Positions 1-7,154 are shown, numbered from the stretch's first letter. The stretch: DNA of 7,874 bases from Candidatus Kaiserbacteria bacterium (GCA_026996985.1 JALWJR010000004.1:1-7874); one strand, 5' to 3'. Program-made: numbers and translations. Notes: a model not told the origin generated them from the letters alone.

Positions 1-1193
1 TCTCAGGTAGATACGGTTTAGAGAAATACTACAACGACACTCTCTCAAGAGATGATAAAAAACTTAAAGTAAATTTTTTTGCGGCGATGTTCAAGCAAGT
101 GCAGGAATGGCTTTCTGAAAAAGAAGTCAAAGGAGATATTGTGACAAGTATTGACCCTACGGTTCAGAAATTTTTAACAGATACTTTAAGCTCAGTTAAA
201 AACGACGAAGGCGCAGAGTTTGCCGCCGGAATAATAATGAAGTCGCAAACGGGAGAAATTGTCGCTTTGGGCTCTGTTCCCGATTTTGATTTAAATAATT
301 TTCAAAAAGAGAATCCGGCCTTGTTTAAAAATTTGTTGGTAGAGAATGTCTATGAGATGGGCTCCATTATTAAACCCATTACAATTGCAGCCGGGGTTGA
401 TGCAGGTGTTATAAACAAAAACAGCACTTACAATGATAAAGGGTATGTGATTGTAGACGGGCACAAAATTTACAATTATGACAAAAAAGGCAGAGGAGAA
501 AATACAACGATGTCTGAAGTGTTGGCCCATTCTCTTAATACCGGTGTTGTCTTTGTTATGCAAAAATTGGGCAAAGAAAGGTTCAGAGACTACTTTTTAA
601 AACTTGACCTGGCGCAAGAGACCGGCATTGATCTTCCTTATGAAGCTTCCAACCTGATAGAGAATTTATACAGTCCGAGAAATATTGAATATGCAACCGC
701 AAGTTTCGGGCAAGGGATAGCATTAACTCCCATTTCGGCGATAAGAGCTCTTAATGCCGTTGCCACCGGGTATTTGGTGCAACCTCATGTGGTTGTTGAG
801 ATACAGACAAACACCGGTCTTTCATATAAAAAAGATTATTTTGATATGAGAACAAAAGTATTTTCGGATAGAGCGAGCAAAGCGGTGGCAAGTATGTTGG
901 TTGAGGCGGTTGACAAAACTTTAAAAGGAGGAAGGCTTTCAATAAAAGAGTACTCAGTTGCCGTTAAAACCGGAACAGCTCAGGTAAGCGACGGTAAGGG
1001 TGGATATTTGGAAGATGAGGTTTTGCATACGTTTGTAGGATATTTCCCCGCCTATGACCCGGAGTACACCATACTTCTTATGCTTATGAAGCCTCAAGAG
1101 CACAGGTATTCATCGCAAACTTTGAGTGTTCCGTTTTTTGACATTGTTAAGTTTTTGATAAACTATTATGATATAAAACCTGACAGAATATAG
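1..1193 (+). CDS. Class B penicillin-binding protein (FtsI/PBP2-type peptidoglycan transpeptidase), 5' end cut off by window edge
   Basis: This is a D,D-transpeptidase that cross-links peptidoglycan stem peptides outside the cytoplasmic membrane, normally alongside a SEDS glycosyltransferase such as FtsW or RodA. The frame is open to the left edge (first whole codon at 3), and the upstream residues read SGRYGLEKYYNDTL, the PBP pedestal motif. The ATG at 87 is therefore internal, and the N-terminal membrane anchor is missing. All three catalytic motifs are present: SIIK with the nucleophilic Ser at nt 363-365, SLN at 531-539 and KTGT at 966-977. Before them comes the family segment DIVTSIDPTVQKFL, and near the end is VGYFPAYDPEYTILLML. 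The stop TAG overlaps the murC GTG by one base, which points to co-transcription and a cell-division cluster origin. That context favours FtsI over elongation PBP2, but the missing N-terminus prevents a firm choice. Confidence 0.93.
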   Translation, partial: SGRYGLEKYYNDTLSRDDKKLKVNFFAAMFKQVQEWLSEKEVKGDIVTSIDPTVQKFLTDTLSSVKNDEGAEFAAGIIMKSQTGEIVALGSVPDFDLNNFQKENPALFKNLLVENVYEMGSIIKPITIAAGVDAGVINKNSTYNDKGYVIVDGHKIYNYDKKGRGENTTMSEVLAHSLNTGVVFVMQKLGKERFRDYFLKLDLAQETGIDLPYEASNLIENLYSPRNIEYATASFGQGIALTPISAIRALNAVATGYLVQPHVVVEIQTNTGLSYKKDYFDMRTKVFSDRASKAVASMLVEAVDKTLKGGRLSIKEYSVAVKTGTAQVSDGKGGYLEDEVLHTFVGYFPAYDPEYTILLMLMKPQEHRYSSQTLSVPFFDIVKFLINYYDIKPDRI

Positions 1194-2476
1194 TGTCGGG
1201 CAAAAATGTAATGAAAAATTTTCCACATAAAAAGGTGCTGTTTGTCGGAGTGGGCGGAATCGGTATTTCCGCCTTGGCGCGGCTTCTTATTTCAAAAGGT
1301 GTGCAAGTTTTTGGAATTAACGACTCTGAAAGTCCGGAGACACTCTCGGATATTGCCGAGAAAATAAATTTAAGGATTTACAAAGGAGAGGCGACAAAGG
1401 TGGATTTGCCCGATGACATTGAAGCGATTGTTTATTCAACAGCTTGGGAAGGGCGCGCTCCCGAGTTTATCTCTTTTCTAAAAACGCTAAATTTACCAAT
1501 GTACTCATATGCTCAAGCTCTGGGGCTGGTTTCAAGAGATTATAAAACCGTGGCCGTCTCCGGCACTCACGGTAAAACAACCACAACCGCAATGCTCTCT
1601 TTTGCGCTTGAGCAGGCGGGAGTAAAACACAGTGCAATAGTCGGTAGTCTTGTGAATTGGAAAGACGGTACAAAAAGCAATTTTAAAGATGGTGCCGAAA
1701 GTGATATTTTGGTTATAGAAGCATGTGAGTACAAAAGGCATTTCCTGAATTTTCATCCATTTTTGTCCCTTATTACAAATGTTGAATATGATCATCCGGA
1801 CTATTACAAATCTTTAGATGATGTAAAGGAGGCTTTTGCGCAATTTCAAAAACAGTCCAAACATGTTATTTACTCTACAGATGAACTTGTTCAAGATATC
1901 AAAAAACTTTTGCCGGAGCTTTCCGTTTTGGGAGAGCACAACAGAGATAACGCCGCTTTGGCGGTGGCGGGAGCCGTTTTTTTGGGGGCGGATAAAGAAA
2001 AGGCTATTGAAGGGGTTGCAAATTTTAAAGGCGCTTGGCGAAGAATTGAATACAAAGGAAAAAACAGCAAAGGAGCTTTGGTGTTTGACGATTATGCTCA
2101 TCACCCGACAGAGATTAAAGCAACACTTTCAGCAGTGAAAAAGGCAAATCCTCATGCCAGAGTTTATGCCGTTTTTGAGCCTCATATGTACTCGCGCACA
2201 GCGGAGCTTTTTGATGAATTTACTCATGCTTTTGATCTGGCCGATGAAGTGTATTTAGCCCCGATTTATCCTGCGCGCGAGGCTCCCATTGAGGGTATAA
2301 CAAGCGAATCTCTTTCTTTGGCTATCTCAAAGGCGGGGAAAAAAGCGACAGCCCTGCCGTGGGAGAGTCTTTCTTCCGAGCTTAAAAACAAGGGTGAAAA
2401 GGGCGACATTATTTTATGTATGGGAGCGGGTGATATGTTTAAACTTGCGCAGGATATTAGACTTATCCCCAAATAA
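1193..2476 (+). CDS. murC: UDP-N-acetylmuramate--L-alanine ligase
   Basis: This cytoplasmic ATP-dependent ligase adds L-alanine to UDP-MurNAc, the first step of the peptidoglycan stem peptide. At 427 aa it is near the usual family length. The N-terminal Rossmann motif VGVGGIGISALARLL binds the UDP-sugar. The P-loop GTHGKTTTT spans residues 124-132 with Lys128. Next come EACEYKRHFL (from residue 176, the form I associate with Firmicutes-type MurC), NVEYDHPDYY (Asp200, His201), GEHNRDNAALA (from 247), DDYAHHPTEI (from 299) and FEPHMYSR (from 328) in the C-terminal ligase domain. The start is uncertain. GTG 1193 overlaps the PBP stop (TAGTG), while ATG 1211 would remove six residues and still precede the first beta strand. 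Neither has a Shine-Dalgarno site. The last five codons and the stop lie inside the left arm of the 2459-2617 inverted repeat. Confidence 0.97.
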   Translation: MSGKNVMKNFPHKKVLFVGVGGIGISALARLLISKGVQVFGINDSESPETLSDIAEKINLRIYKGEATKVDLPDDIEAIVYSTAWEGRAPEFISFLKTLNLPMYSYAQALGLVSRDYKTVAVSGTHGKTTTTAMLSFALEQAGVKHSAIVGSLVNWKDGTKSNFKDGAESDILVIEACEYKRHFLNFHPFLSLITNVEYDHPDYYKSLDDVKEAFAQFQKQSKHVIYSTDELVQDIKKLLPELSVLGEHNRDNAALAVAGAVFLGADKEKAIEGVANFKGAWRRIEYKGKNSKGALVFDDYAHHPTEIKATLSAVKKANPHARVYAVFEPHMYSRTAELFDEFTHAFDLADEVYLAPIYPAREAPIEGITSESLSLAISKAGKKATALPWESLSSELKNKGEKGDIILCMGAGDMFKLAQDIRLIPK

Positions 2477-2617
2477 GCACTTTGTTTATTTTGACAATTT
2501 TTGGCTACAACTTGCTTCGTCAACACTCACAAATACGCTGTATTTGCTCGGTTTCCTCAGCTGCGTTTCGCTCAAAAATTGTCTAAAATGCACTTTGTGT
2601 TATTTGGGGACAAGTCT
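2459..2617. repeat. 159-bp imperfect inverted-repeat element (MITE/REP-like) between murC and ligA
   Basis: The outer arms 2459-2476 and 2600-2617 match at 17 of 18 positions (agacttatccccaaataa against the complement of ttatttggggacaagtct). A second perfect 11-bp pair lies inside (2493-2503 gacaatttttg with 2573-2583), and a 7-bp hairpin CAAATAC-GCT-GTATTTG sits at 2530-2546. All three pairs share the same axis at 2538. The stretches 2504-2529 and 2547-2572 between them do not pair well. The 9-mer gcactttgt occurs in direct orientation in both arms (2477-2485 and 2590-2598), where the symmetry would require an inverted copy. There is no U-run after the right arm and no obvious target-site duplication. 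The geometry suggests a small palindromic mobile element or a structured RNA. Family membership cannot be judged from a single copy. Confidence 0.75.
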
Positions 2618-2619
2618 TC

Positions 2620-2650
2620 TTGCAAACCAGGGTTCGTTTTGTGATAGTAT
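2620..2650 (+). promoter_or_regulatory. Putative ligA promoter with extended -10 box
   Basis: TAGTAT at 2645-2650 (4 of 6 matches to TATAAT) is preceded by TG at 2642-2643, the extended -10 form. A weak -35 candidate, TTGCAA at 2620-2625, lies 19 bases upstream, which is longer than ideal. The box ends six bases before the ligA ATG, so a start about seven bases downstream would fall on or next to the A of ATG and give a leaderless mRNA. No Shine-Dalgarno sequence lies between the box and the ATG. This is inferred from consensus alone. Confidence 0.4.
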
Positions 2651-2656
2651 ATCTCT

Positions 2657-4654
2657 ATGGTTGATAAGAAAATCAAAGAAAAAGTTGAAAAATTACGTGA
2701 ACTTATAAATTATCACAACTATCGCTACTATGTACTGGATGACCCCGAGATATCGGATGCGCAATACGACTCTCTACTGCAAGAGTTGATTGAACTTGAA
2801 AATAAATACCCGGAACTCAAAGATCCAAACTCTCCAACCGCGCGTGTCGGAGGTGCTCCGGCCGACAAATTTAAAAAGGTGAAATTGCCGATTAAGCAAT
2901 GGTCTTTTGATGATGCTTTTGTTGAGGAAGATGTCTATGCCTTTGATGAGCGAGTTAAACGTTTTCTTGCCAAAGAAGGGATAGACGAAAAGGTTGATTA
3001 CTGTACGGAACTTAAAATAGACGGATTAAAAATTGTTCTTCAATATGAAAAAGGCGAGCTTGCAGTTGCCGCTACAAGAGGAGACGGTGTATTTGGTGAA
3101 GATGTTACCGCAAACGCTCGTACTATCAGGTCAGTACCGTTGAAGTTAAGAGAGAGAATTGACTGTGTGGTTGAGGGTGAAGTGTATCTTTCAATTGAAA
3201 ATTTCAAAAAAATAAACAAAGAAAGGGAGAAGTTGAACAAACCGCTTTATGCAAATCCGAGAAATGCGGCCGCGGGCGCTCTGCGCCAACTTGACCCGAA
3301 AGAGACAGCCAGGGTCGGTTTGGATTTTTTCGCTTACGAATTGGCAATGGCACCATCTTTGCCCGAGACCCAGTGTCAAGAACTTGAAAAACTGCAAGAG
3401 CTGGGATTTCCGGTTAATAAGCACTATGCTTTGTATTCATCAGTTTCGGAAGTGATTGAGCTTTGGAAGAGCTGGCAAGGTAAGCGAGATAAACAAAAAT
3501 ACATGATAGACGGATTGGTTTTAAAGGTTAACTCACGCAGTTTGCAAGAGGTTTTGGGGTACACTTCAAAAGCGCCACGTTGGGCCATAGCTTTTAAATT
3601 TCCGGAGGAGGAGGCTACAACCACGCTGGAGAGAATAGTTTTTCAGGTTGGTAGGACCGGTGTTATAACGCCGGTTGCAGAGCTAAAGCCCGTTAAAATT
3701 GCCGGAAGCGTTGTCTCTCGCGCCACTTTGCACAACGAAGACGAAATAAAAAGACTGGATGTGAGAGAAGGTGATACCGTGGTTATAAAAAAGGCTGGAG
3801 ATATAATTCCGGAGATAGTCTCTGTCATAAAGGAGTTGCGTCCTAAAGAGAGCAAACCATTCAGGTGGCCAAAGAAAATTCCGGAATGTGGCGGGGACGG
3901 AAGCATAGTGAGAAAACCGGGAGAGGCGGCATGGTTTTGTAAAGTGAAGGACTCTTTTGCTTTGCGTTTGCGACAGTTTACTCATTTTGCATCAAAACAA
4001 GCTTTTGATATAAGAGGGCTCAGCGGGCAGATTTTAAAAAAACTTATGGAAGCCGGGCTTGTAAGCAGATTTGCCGACATTTTCAGACTACAAAAGGGAG
4101 ATTTGCTTGAGCTGGAAGGATTCAAAGAAAAAAGCGCCAACAATTTGCTTGAGGCGATAGAAAACTCAAGAGAAATACGCTTTGATAAATTTTTGGTTGC
4201 GCTTTCTATTCCGATGGTTGGACAGGAAGTTGCCAGACTTTTGGCGAAAAAATATTCCGATGTTTCAGAGCTTTGCAGCGCTTCCAAAGAGGAGCTTGAA
4301 CAAATAGAAGGCGTGGGAGAGAAAATAGCCAAATCAATAAAAGATTGGTGTAAAGATAAGCAAAAGCAAAACGAGGTGCAAGAGCTTCTAAAGTATATTA
4401 AATTAAAGCCCTTGCCAAAAGAAGAAAGCGTGCTTAAAGGAAAAACGTTTGTTATAACGGGAACACTTTCCGCTCCAAGGAGCTATTTCAAAGAAAAAAT
4501 AGAGTCACTGGGAGGCAAGGTGGCAAGTTCCGTTTCGTCGAAAACGGATTATTTGCTTATGGGTAAAAACCCGGGCAGTAAGTATGAGAAGGCAAAAAAG
4601 TTTAATGTAAAGATAATAACCGAGGAGGAGTTTGAAAACGGGGAGATATACTAA
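2657..4654 (+). CDS. ligA: NAD-dependent DNA ligase LigA
   Basis: LigA seals nicks during replication and repair, using NAD+ as adenylate donor. The 665 aa match the full family length. In order: domain Ia (residues 1-75) with YHNYRYYVLDDPEISDAQYD; the nucleotidyltransferase domain with ELKIDG (adenylated Lys120), ATRGDGVFGEDVTAN and NPRNAAAGALRQLD; the OB fold (about 326-405) with GRTGVITPVAELKPV and RATLHNEDEI; a zinc-finger region (about 406-435); helix-hairpin-helix repeats (about 440-585, including LEGFKEKSANNLLEAI and IEGVGEKIAKSI); and a C-terminal BRCT domain (about 590-665) beginning near LKGKTFVITGTL. Two features are odd. The zinc finger keeps only Cys411 and Cys428 of the usual four cysteines. 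QWSFDDAF stands where most LigAs have a MLSLDNAF-like motif. The ATG at 2657 is the only sensible start; it has no Shine-Dalgarno site and follows a -10-like box. Confidence 0.98.
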   Translation: MVDKKIKEKVEKLRELINYHNYRYYVLDDPEISDAQYDSLLQELIELENKYPELKDPNSPTARVGGAPADKFKKVKLPIKQWSFDDAFVEEDVYAFDERVKRFLAKEGIDEKVDYCTELKIDGLKIVLQYEKGELAVAATRGDGVFGEDVTANARTIRSVPLKLRERIDCVVEGEVYLSIENFKKINKEREKLNKPLYANPRNAAAGALRQLDPKETARVGLDFFAYELAMAPSLPETQCQELEKLQELGFPVNKHYALYSSVSEVIELWKSWQGKRDKQKYMIDGLVLKVNSRSLQEVLGYTSKAPRWAIAFKFPEEEATTTLERIVFQVGRTGVITPVAELKPVKIAGSVVSRATLHNEDEIKRLDVREGDTVVIKKAGDIIPEIVSVIKELRPKESKPFRWPKKIPECGGDGSIVRKPGEAAWFCKVKDSFALRLRQFTHFASKQAFDIRGLSGQILKKLMEAGLVSRFADIFRLQKGDLLELEGFKEKSANNLLEAIENSREIRFDKFLVALSIPMVGQEVARLLAKKYSDVSELCSASKEELEQIEGVGEKIAKSIKDWCKDKQKQNEVQELLKYIKLKPLPKEESVLKGKTFVITGTLSAPRSYFKEKIESLGGKVASSVSSKTDYLLMGKNPGSKYEKAKKFNVKIITEEEFENGEIY

Positions 4655-4697
4655 TTTATTTTAAACTATTTTTGATAAATTTCTTGTTTGTCCCCGT
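4638..4697. terminator. Weak dyad at the convergent ligA/cysS ends, possible bidirectional terminator
   Basis: Two nested 7-bp inverted repeats share nearly the same axis at about 4667, on the 11-base gap between the stops. They are ACGGGGA (4638-4644) with TCCCCGT (4691-4697), and AATTTAT (4653-4659) with ATAAATT (4675-4681). The inner stem is all A/T, the outer stem lies within both coding regions, and the U-tracts are imperfect. Termination of both transcripts here is plausible from position, but the structure is weak. Confidence 0.2.
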
Positions 4698-6072
4698 AGT
4701 CAACTATGGTATAGCCTTTTTGGGTTATTTGTTTTCGCAGTTTATCCGCCAGGTCGTATTTTTTTTCTTTTCTGGCTTTTTGTCTCTTTGCAATAAGCTC
4801 TTGTATATCTTTGGGTAAGGAGTCAATTTCAATTTTTTGCTTTTTTCTGGCTTGTTTTAGAAAATCTATTCCTAAAAGCTCTGAGAATACATTAGTTGTC
4901 GCCAGTTTTTGGGCGGGAGACATGTCTTTGTTTTTGGCAGTATCCCAAAGCAAGGACAAAAGAGCGGGCGTGTTTACATCATCAAAAATAGCATCTTGAA
5001 TTTGGCTTAATGTCTCTTCGTTGAGTTTTTGTTTTTCTTTAATTGAGGCAAGAGGGGAGAGGAGATTGCGCAACCTCTCAAGAGAGCGTGCCGAGGCCTC
5101 AAGAGAGTTCCAAGTGAAGTTAAGCTGTTTTCTGTAGTGTGCTCCCAGATAAAGCATTCTTAAATCATCCGGAGCAAATCCTTTTTCAATAACATCATCA
5201 AGGGTGATAATATTCCCGAGAGATTTTGACATTTTTTTACCATCCACAAGTAAGTGTTCAATATGAAGCCAGTATTTTACAAACTCTTTTCCGTTTGCGC
5301 ATTCAGATTGAGCTATTTCATTGTTGTGATGCACAGGTATATGTTCTATTCCTCCCGTGTGTATATCTATTTGCGAACCTAAAAGCGCTCTTATCATTGA
5401 TGAGCATTCTATATGCCAACCGGGAAAGCCAACCCCCCAAGGAGAGTTCCACTCTTGCTGTCTTTTTTCTCCTTTTTTTGAGAATTTCCACAGAGCAAAG
5501 TCTGTCGGGTTTTTCTTTTCTTTGTTTTTACCTATACGAGCACCTTCTTTGAGGCCCTCCTTATCAATTTGACCAAGTTTTCCATATTGTTCAAATCTGG
5601 AAGTGTCAAAGTATATACCGTCTTTGGTTTGGTACGTGTATCCTTTCTCCTGCAAGGTCAGTATCATTGCGATTTGGGCGTCTATATACTCTGAAGCTTT
5701 CGGGAATTCTATAAAATCCACATCAACATTTAGTTTTTTGAGGTCTTGCAAAAAAGCATCAGTGTATTTTTGGGTAATTTCCGAAGCTTTCAGTTTTTGT
5801 TTTTTGGCTTCTTTTTCAACTTTGTCTTCACCATCATCGGCATCATCGGTGAGATGGCCGACATCTGTAATGTTTATCACTTGTTTTACCTGAAATCCGG
5901 CAAACAAAAACATTCTGCGCAAGGTATCGGCAAATACATAAGCGCGCAGATTACCTATGTGAGCTCTACTGTAGACGGTTGGCCCGCAATGGTACATTTT
6001 TACAACTCCTTCCTGTAGAGGTTTAAACTTCTCTTTTTTGCCGGATAATGTGTTTTTGAGATAAATAGTCAT
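4666..6072 (-). CDS. cysS: Cysteinyl-tRNA synthetase
   Basis: This class I aminoacyl-tRNA synthetase charges tRNA-Cys with cysteine in the cytoplasm. The 468 aa fit the usual size. The N-terminus carries YHCGPTVYSRAHIGN; the HIGH-type signature is HIGN at residues 38-41. KMSKS is at 280-284, within DGKKMSKSLGNIITLDD. The four expected zinc ligands are all present with the spacing I know from the E. coli enzyme: Cys29, Cys223 (in WHIECSSM), His248 and Glu252 (in HHNNEIAQSE). The segment IDIHTGGIEHIPVHHNNE differs from the common DIHGGG-DL-FPHHENE form. The C-terminal anticodon-binding part ends with a Lys-rich helix and GYTIVDYGDKQEIYQK. The ATG at 6072 lies six bases after the corA stop, so the two are probably co-transcribed. 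No Shine-Dalgarno site is visible. The TAG stop faces the ligA stop. Confidence 0.98.
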   Translation of the reverse strand: MTIYLKNTLSGKKEKFKPLQEGVVKMYHCGPTVYSRAHIGNLRAYVFADTLRRMFLFAGFQVKQVINITDVGHLTDDADDGEDKVEKEAKKQKLKASEITQKYTDAFLQDLKKLNVDVDFIEFPKASEYIDAQIAMILTLQEKGYTYQTKDGIYFDTSRFEQYGKLGQIDKEGLKEGARIGKNKEKKNPTDFALWKFSKKGEKRQQEWNSPWGVGFPGWHIECSSMIRALLGSQIDIHTGGIEHIPVHHNNEIAQSECANGKEFVKYWLHIEHLLVDGKKMSKSLGNIITLDDVIEKGFAPDDLRMLYLGAHYRKQLNFTWNSLEASARSLERLRNLLSPLASIKEKQKLNEETLSQIQDAIFDDVNTPALLSLLWDTAKNKDMSPAQKLATTNVFSELLGIDFLKQARKKQKIEIDSLPKDIQELIAKRQKARKEKKYDLADKLRKQITQKGYTIVDYGDKQEIYQK

Positions 6073-6078
6073 ACTATT

Positions 6079-7014
6079 CTATAGCCAATTTTTATGTTTA
6101 AAGTAGAAAAACATACCCACCGTAGCCAAAGACATTAAAGCTATTATAACCCAAAAATCATATTTTATTCCTAGCAGTGGAGTATACTCGGTGTTCATTC
6201 CAAACAAAGAGGCAATCAATGACAGCGGGAAAGTTACAAAAGCGAGAATCGTAAGAATTTGCATAACCTCGTTTTGGTTTGTTGACAGAAGGGAGTTGTT
6301 AGTTTCTCTAAGTTCCGTCAAGGTCTGCCACAGGTTTGTTATATGCTTTCTCACTTTCCAAAATATATCTTCAGTTGTTTGCAGTCTTCTTTTTATATTT
6401 GTCAGTTCAAGTTCGCGCGCTTCGTTGAGAATTGATTTCCAAATATCTTGGTGCGGGTCAAGAGATTGTTTGAGGTTTAGTATATCTCTGGCCACCTGTG
6501 ATATCGCTTTTACCATTTCTTTGTGGTGCCCCTCAAAGATGGCATGTTCAATATGTTCAAGCTCATTTTTAACTATATCAATTTGTCTTTCAACTTCTTC
6601 ATACATAAGCTTTAAAATAGAGTTGAAAATATCTAACGGATCTTCGAAAGGCCTGTCATCAACTCCGTTAGATGAAATGGAGTGCACATCAAAAGCGGAA
6701 GCAAATTCATCAAGTACGGATATTTTGTCATAAGTGGCGGTTAGTAGAAAATCTTTTCCTATTACAAAGTCTATTTCGTATTCAGAGGAAGTATCAAAAT
6801 CTTTATGAGTATGAAAGGGAAAGTGAAAAACCAAATAAAGAAAATCACCGATACGTTGCGCGCGAGGTTTCAGTGACGGTTTTGAAAGTTCGTACAAAAT
6901 TGAAGTGTTTAATTTGCAAACTTCGGCCACTTTTTTTAGTTCGTCGGCATCGGGAAAATTTAGATAATGCCAAGTTAAGTTATCTTTTGATTTTGCATCA
7001 AGAATCTTGTACAT
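6079..7014 (-). CDS. corA: CorA-family magnesium/divalent cation transporter
   Basis: This is a homopentameric inner-membrane channel of the CorA/2-TM-GxN superfamily that normally takes up Mg2+ (some members carry Co2+, Ni2+ or Zn2+). From the ATG at 7014 the protein has 311 aa. A soluble N-terminal alpha/beta domain includes LKPRAQRIGDFLYLVFHFPF and YEIDFVIGKDFLLTATYD. A long charged helical region follows (about residues 130-245). TM1 is at about 250-271, the signature GMN at 272-274 and TM2 at about 287-305, with the basic tail KHKNWL. The frame also opens further upstream at a GTG (7066-7068, +18 residues). I prefer the ATG because a TACAAT box ends exactly six bases before it and the extra residues do not look like family sequence. 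The loop after GMN is TEYTPLLG. Ion specificity cannot be read from the sequence. Confidence 0.93.
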   Translation of the reverse strand: MYKILDAKSKDNLTWHYLNFPDADELKKVAEVCKLNTSILYELSKPSLKPRAQRIGDFLYLVFHFPFHTHKDFDTSSEYEIDFVIGKDFLLTATYDKISVLDEFASAFDVHSISSNGVDDRPFEDPLDIFNSILKLMYEEVERQIDIVKNELEHIEHAIFEGHHKEMVKAISQVARDILNLKQSLDPHQDIWKSILNEARELELTNIKRRLQTTEDIFWKVRKHITNLWQTLTELRETNNSLLSTNQNEVMQILTILAFVTFPLSLIASLFGMNTEYTPLLGIKYDFWVIIALMSLATVGMFFYFKHKNWL

Positions 7015-7020
7015 AATTTC

Positions 7021-7048
7021 ATTGTAACGTGTTTTGCCATATTCGCAA
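7021..7048 (-). promoter_or_regulatory. Putative corA-cysS promoter
   Basis: On the minus strand, TTGCGA (complement of 7043-7048; 4 of 6 matches to TTGACA) is followed after 16 bases by TACAAT (complement of 7021-7026; 5 of 6 matches to TATAAT). The -10 box lies six bases before the ATG at 7014, so transcription would begin at or next to the start codon, as at ligA. The site lies inside the longer GTG-started frame, which argues against that longer start. This is inferred from consensus and spacing. Confidence 0.45.
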
Positions 7049-7077
7049 GAATAAGAATTTGATAACACTTTAACGTT

Positions 7078-7154
7078 TTATAAAAGACATATCTTATAAA
7101 GGACAAAATAATATTAAATTTTAGCTTATTTCCATTAAATTTTGTCCTTTATAA
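7078..7154. repeat. Three copies of TTATAAARGACA, including a perfect 16-bp inverted pair
   Basis: TTATAAAAGACA (7078-7089) and TTATAAAGGACA (7094-7105) are direct copies 16 bp apart. The third copy is inverted at 7143-7154. Copies two and three extend to a perfect 16-bp inverted repeat, TTATAAAGGACAAAAT (7094-7109) with its complement at 7139-7154. Between them ATTAAATTTT occurs twice in direct orientation (7113-7122 and 7134-7143). Each copy, read in its TGTCYTTTATAA orientation, ends in a -10-like TATAAN: TATAAT on the plus strand at 7150-7155, and TATAAG and TATAAA on the minus strand. The block lies between divergent genes, so it could be an operator array for a repressor or activator, or a set of divergent promoters sharing an upstream box. 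No regulator is identifiable. Confidence 0.6.

Noticed and set aside
1836..2138. 100-codon plus-strand frame inside murC
   Set aside because: It is wholly covered by murC, whose frame carries conserved motifs across the same bases.
2459..2617. Rho-independent terminator of murC
   Set aside because: The pairing is long and interrupted and no U-run follows the right arm, so the repeat does not look like a standard intrinsic terminator, although it could still impede transcription.
2394..2708. 104-codon plus-strand frame spanning the murC end and the inverted repeat
   Set aside because: It overlaps murC and ligA in another frame, runs through the palindromic repeat, and its translation has no recognisable protein character.
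6191..6733. 180-codon plus-strand frame opposite corA
   Set aside because: It is antisense to the corA frame, which carries the GMN signature and two membrane segments; the Ser/Cys-rich translation is typical of an antisense shadow.
7078..7154. Origin of replication or DnaA-box cluster
   Set aside because: The repeated motif TTATAAARGACA does not match the DnaA box TTATNCACA and no dnaA or dnaN gene is nearby.
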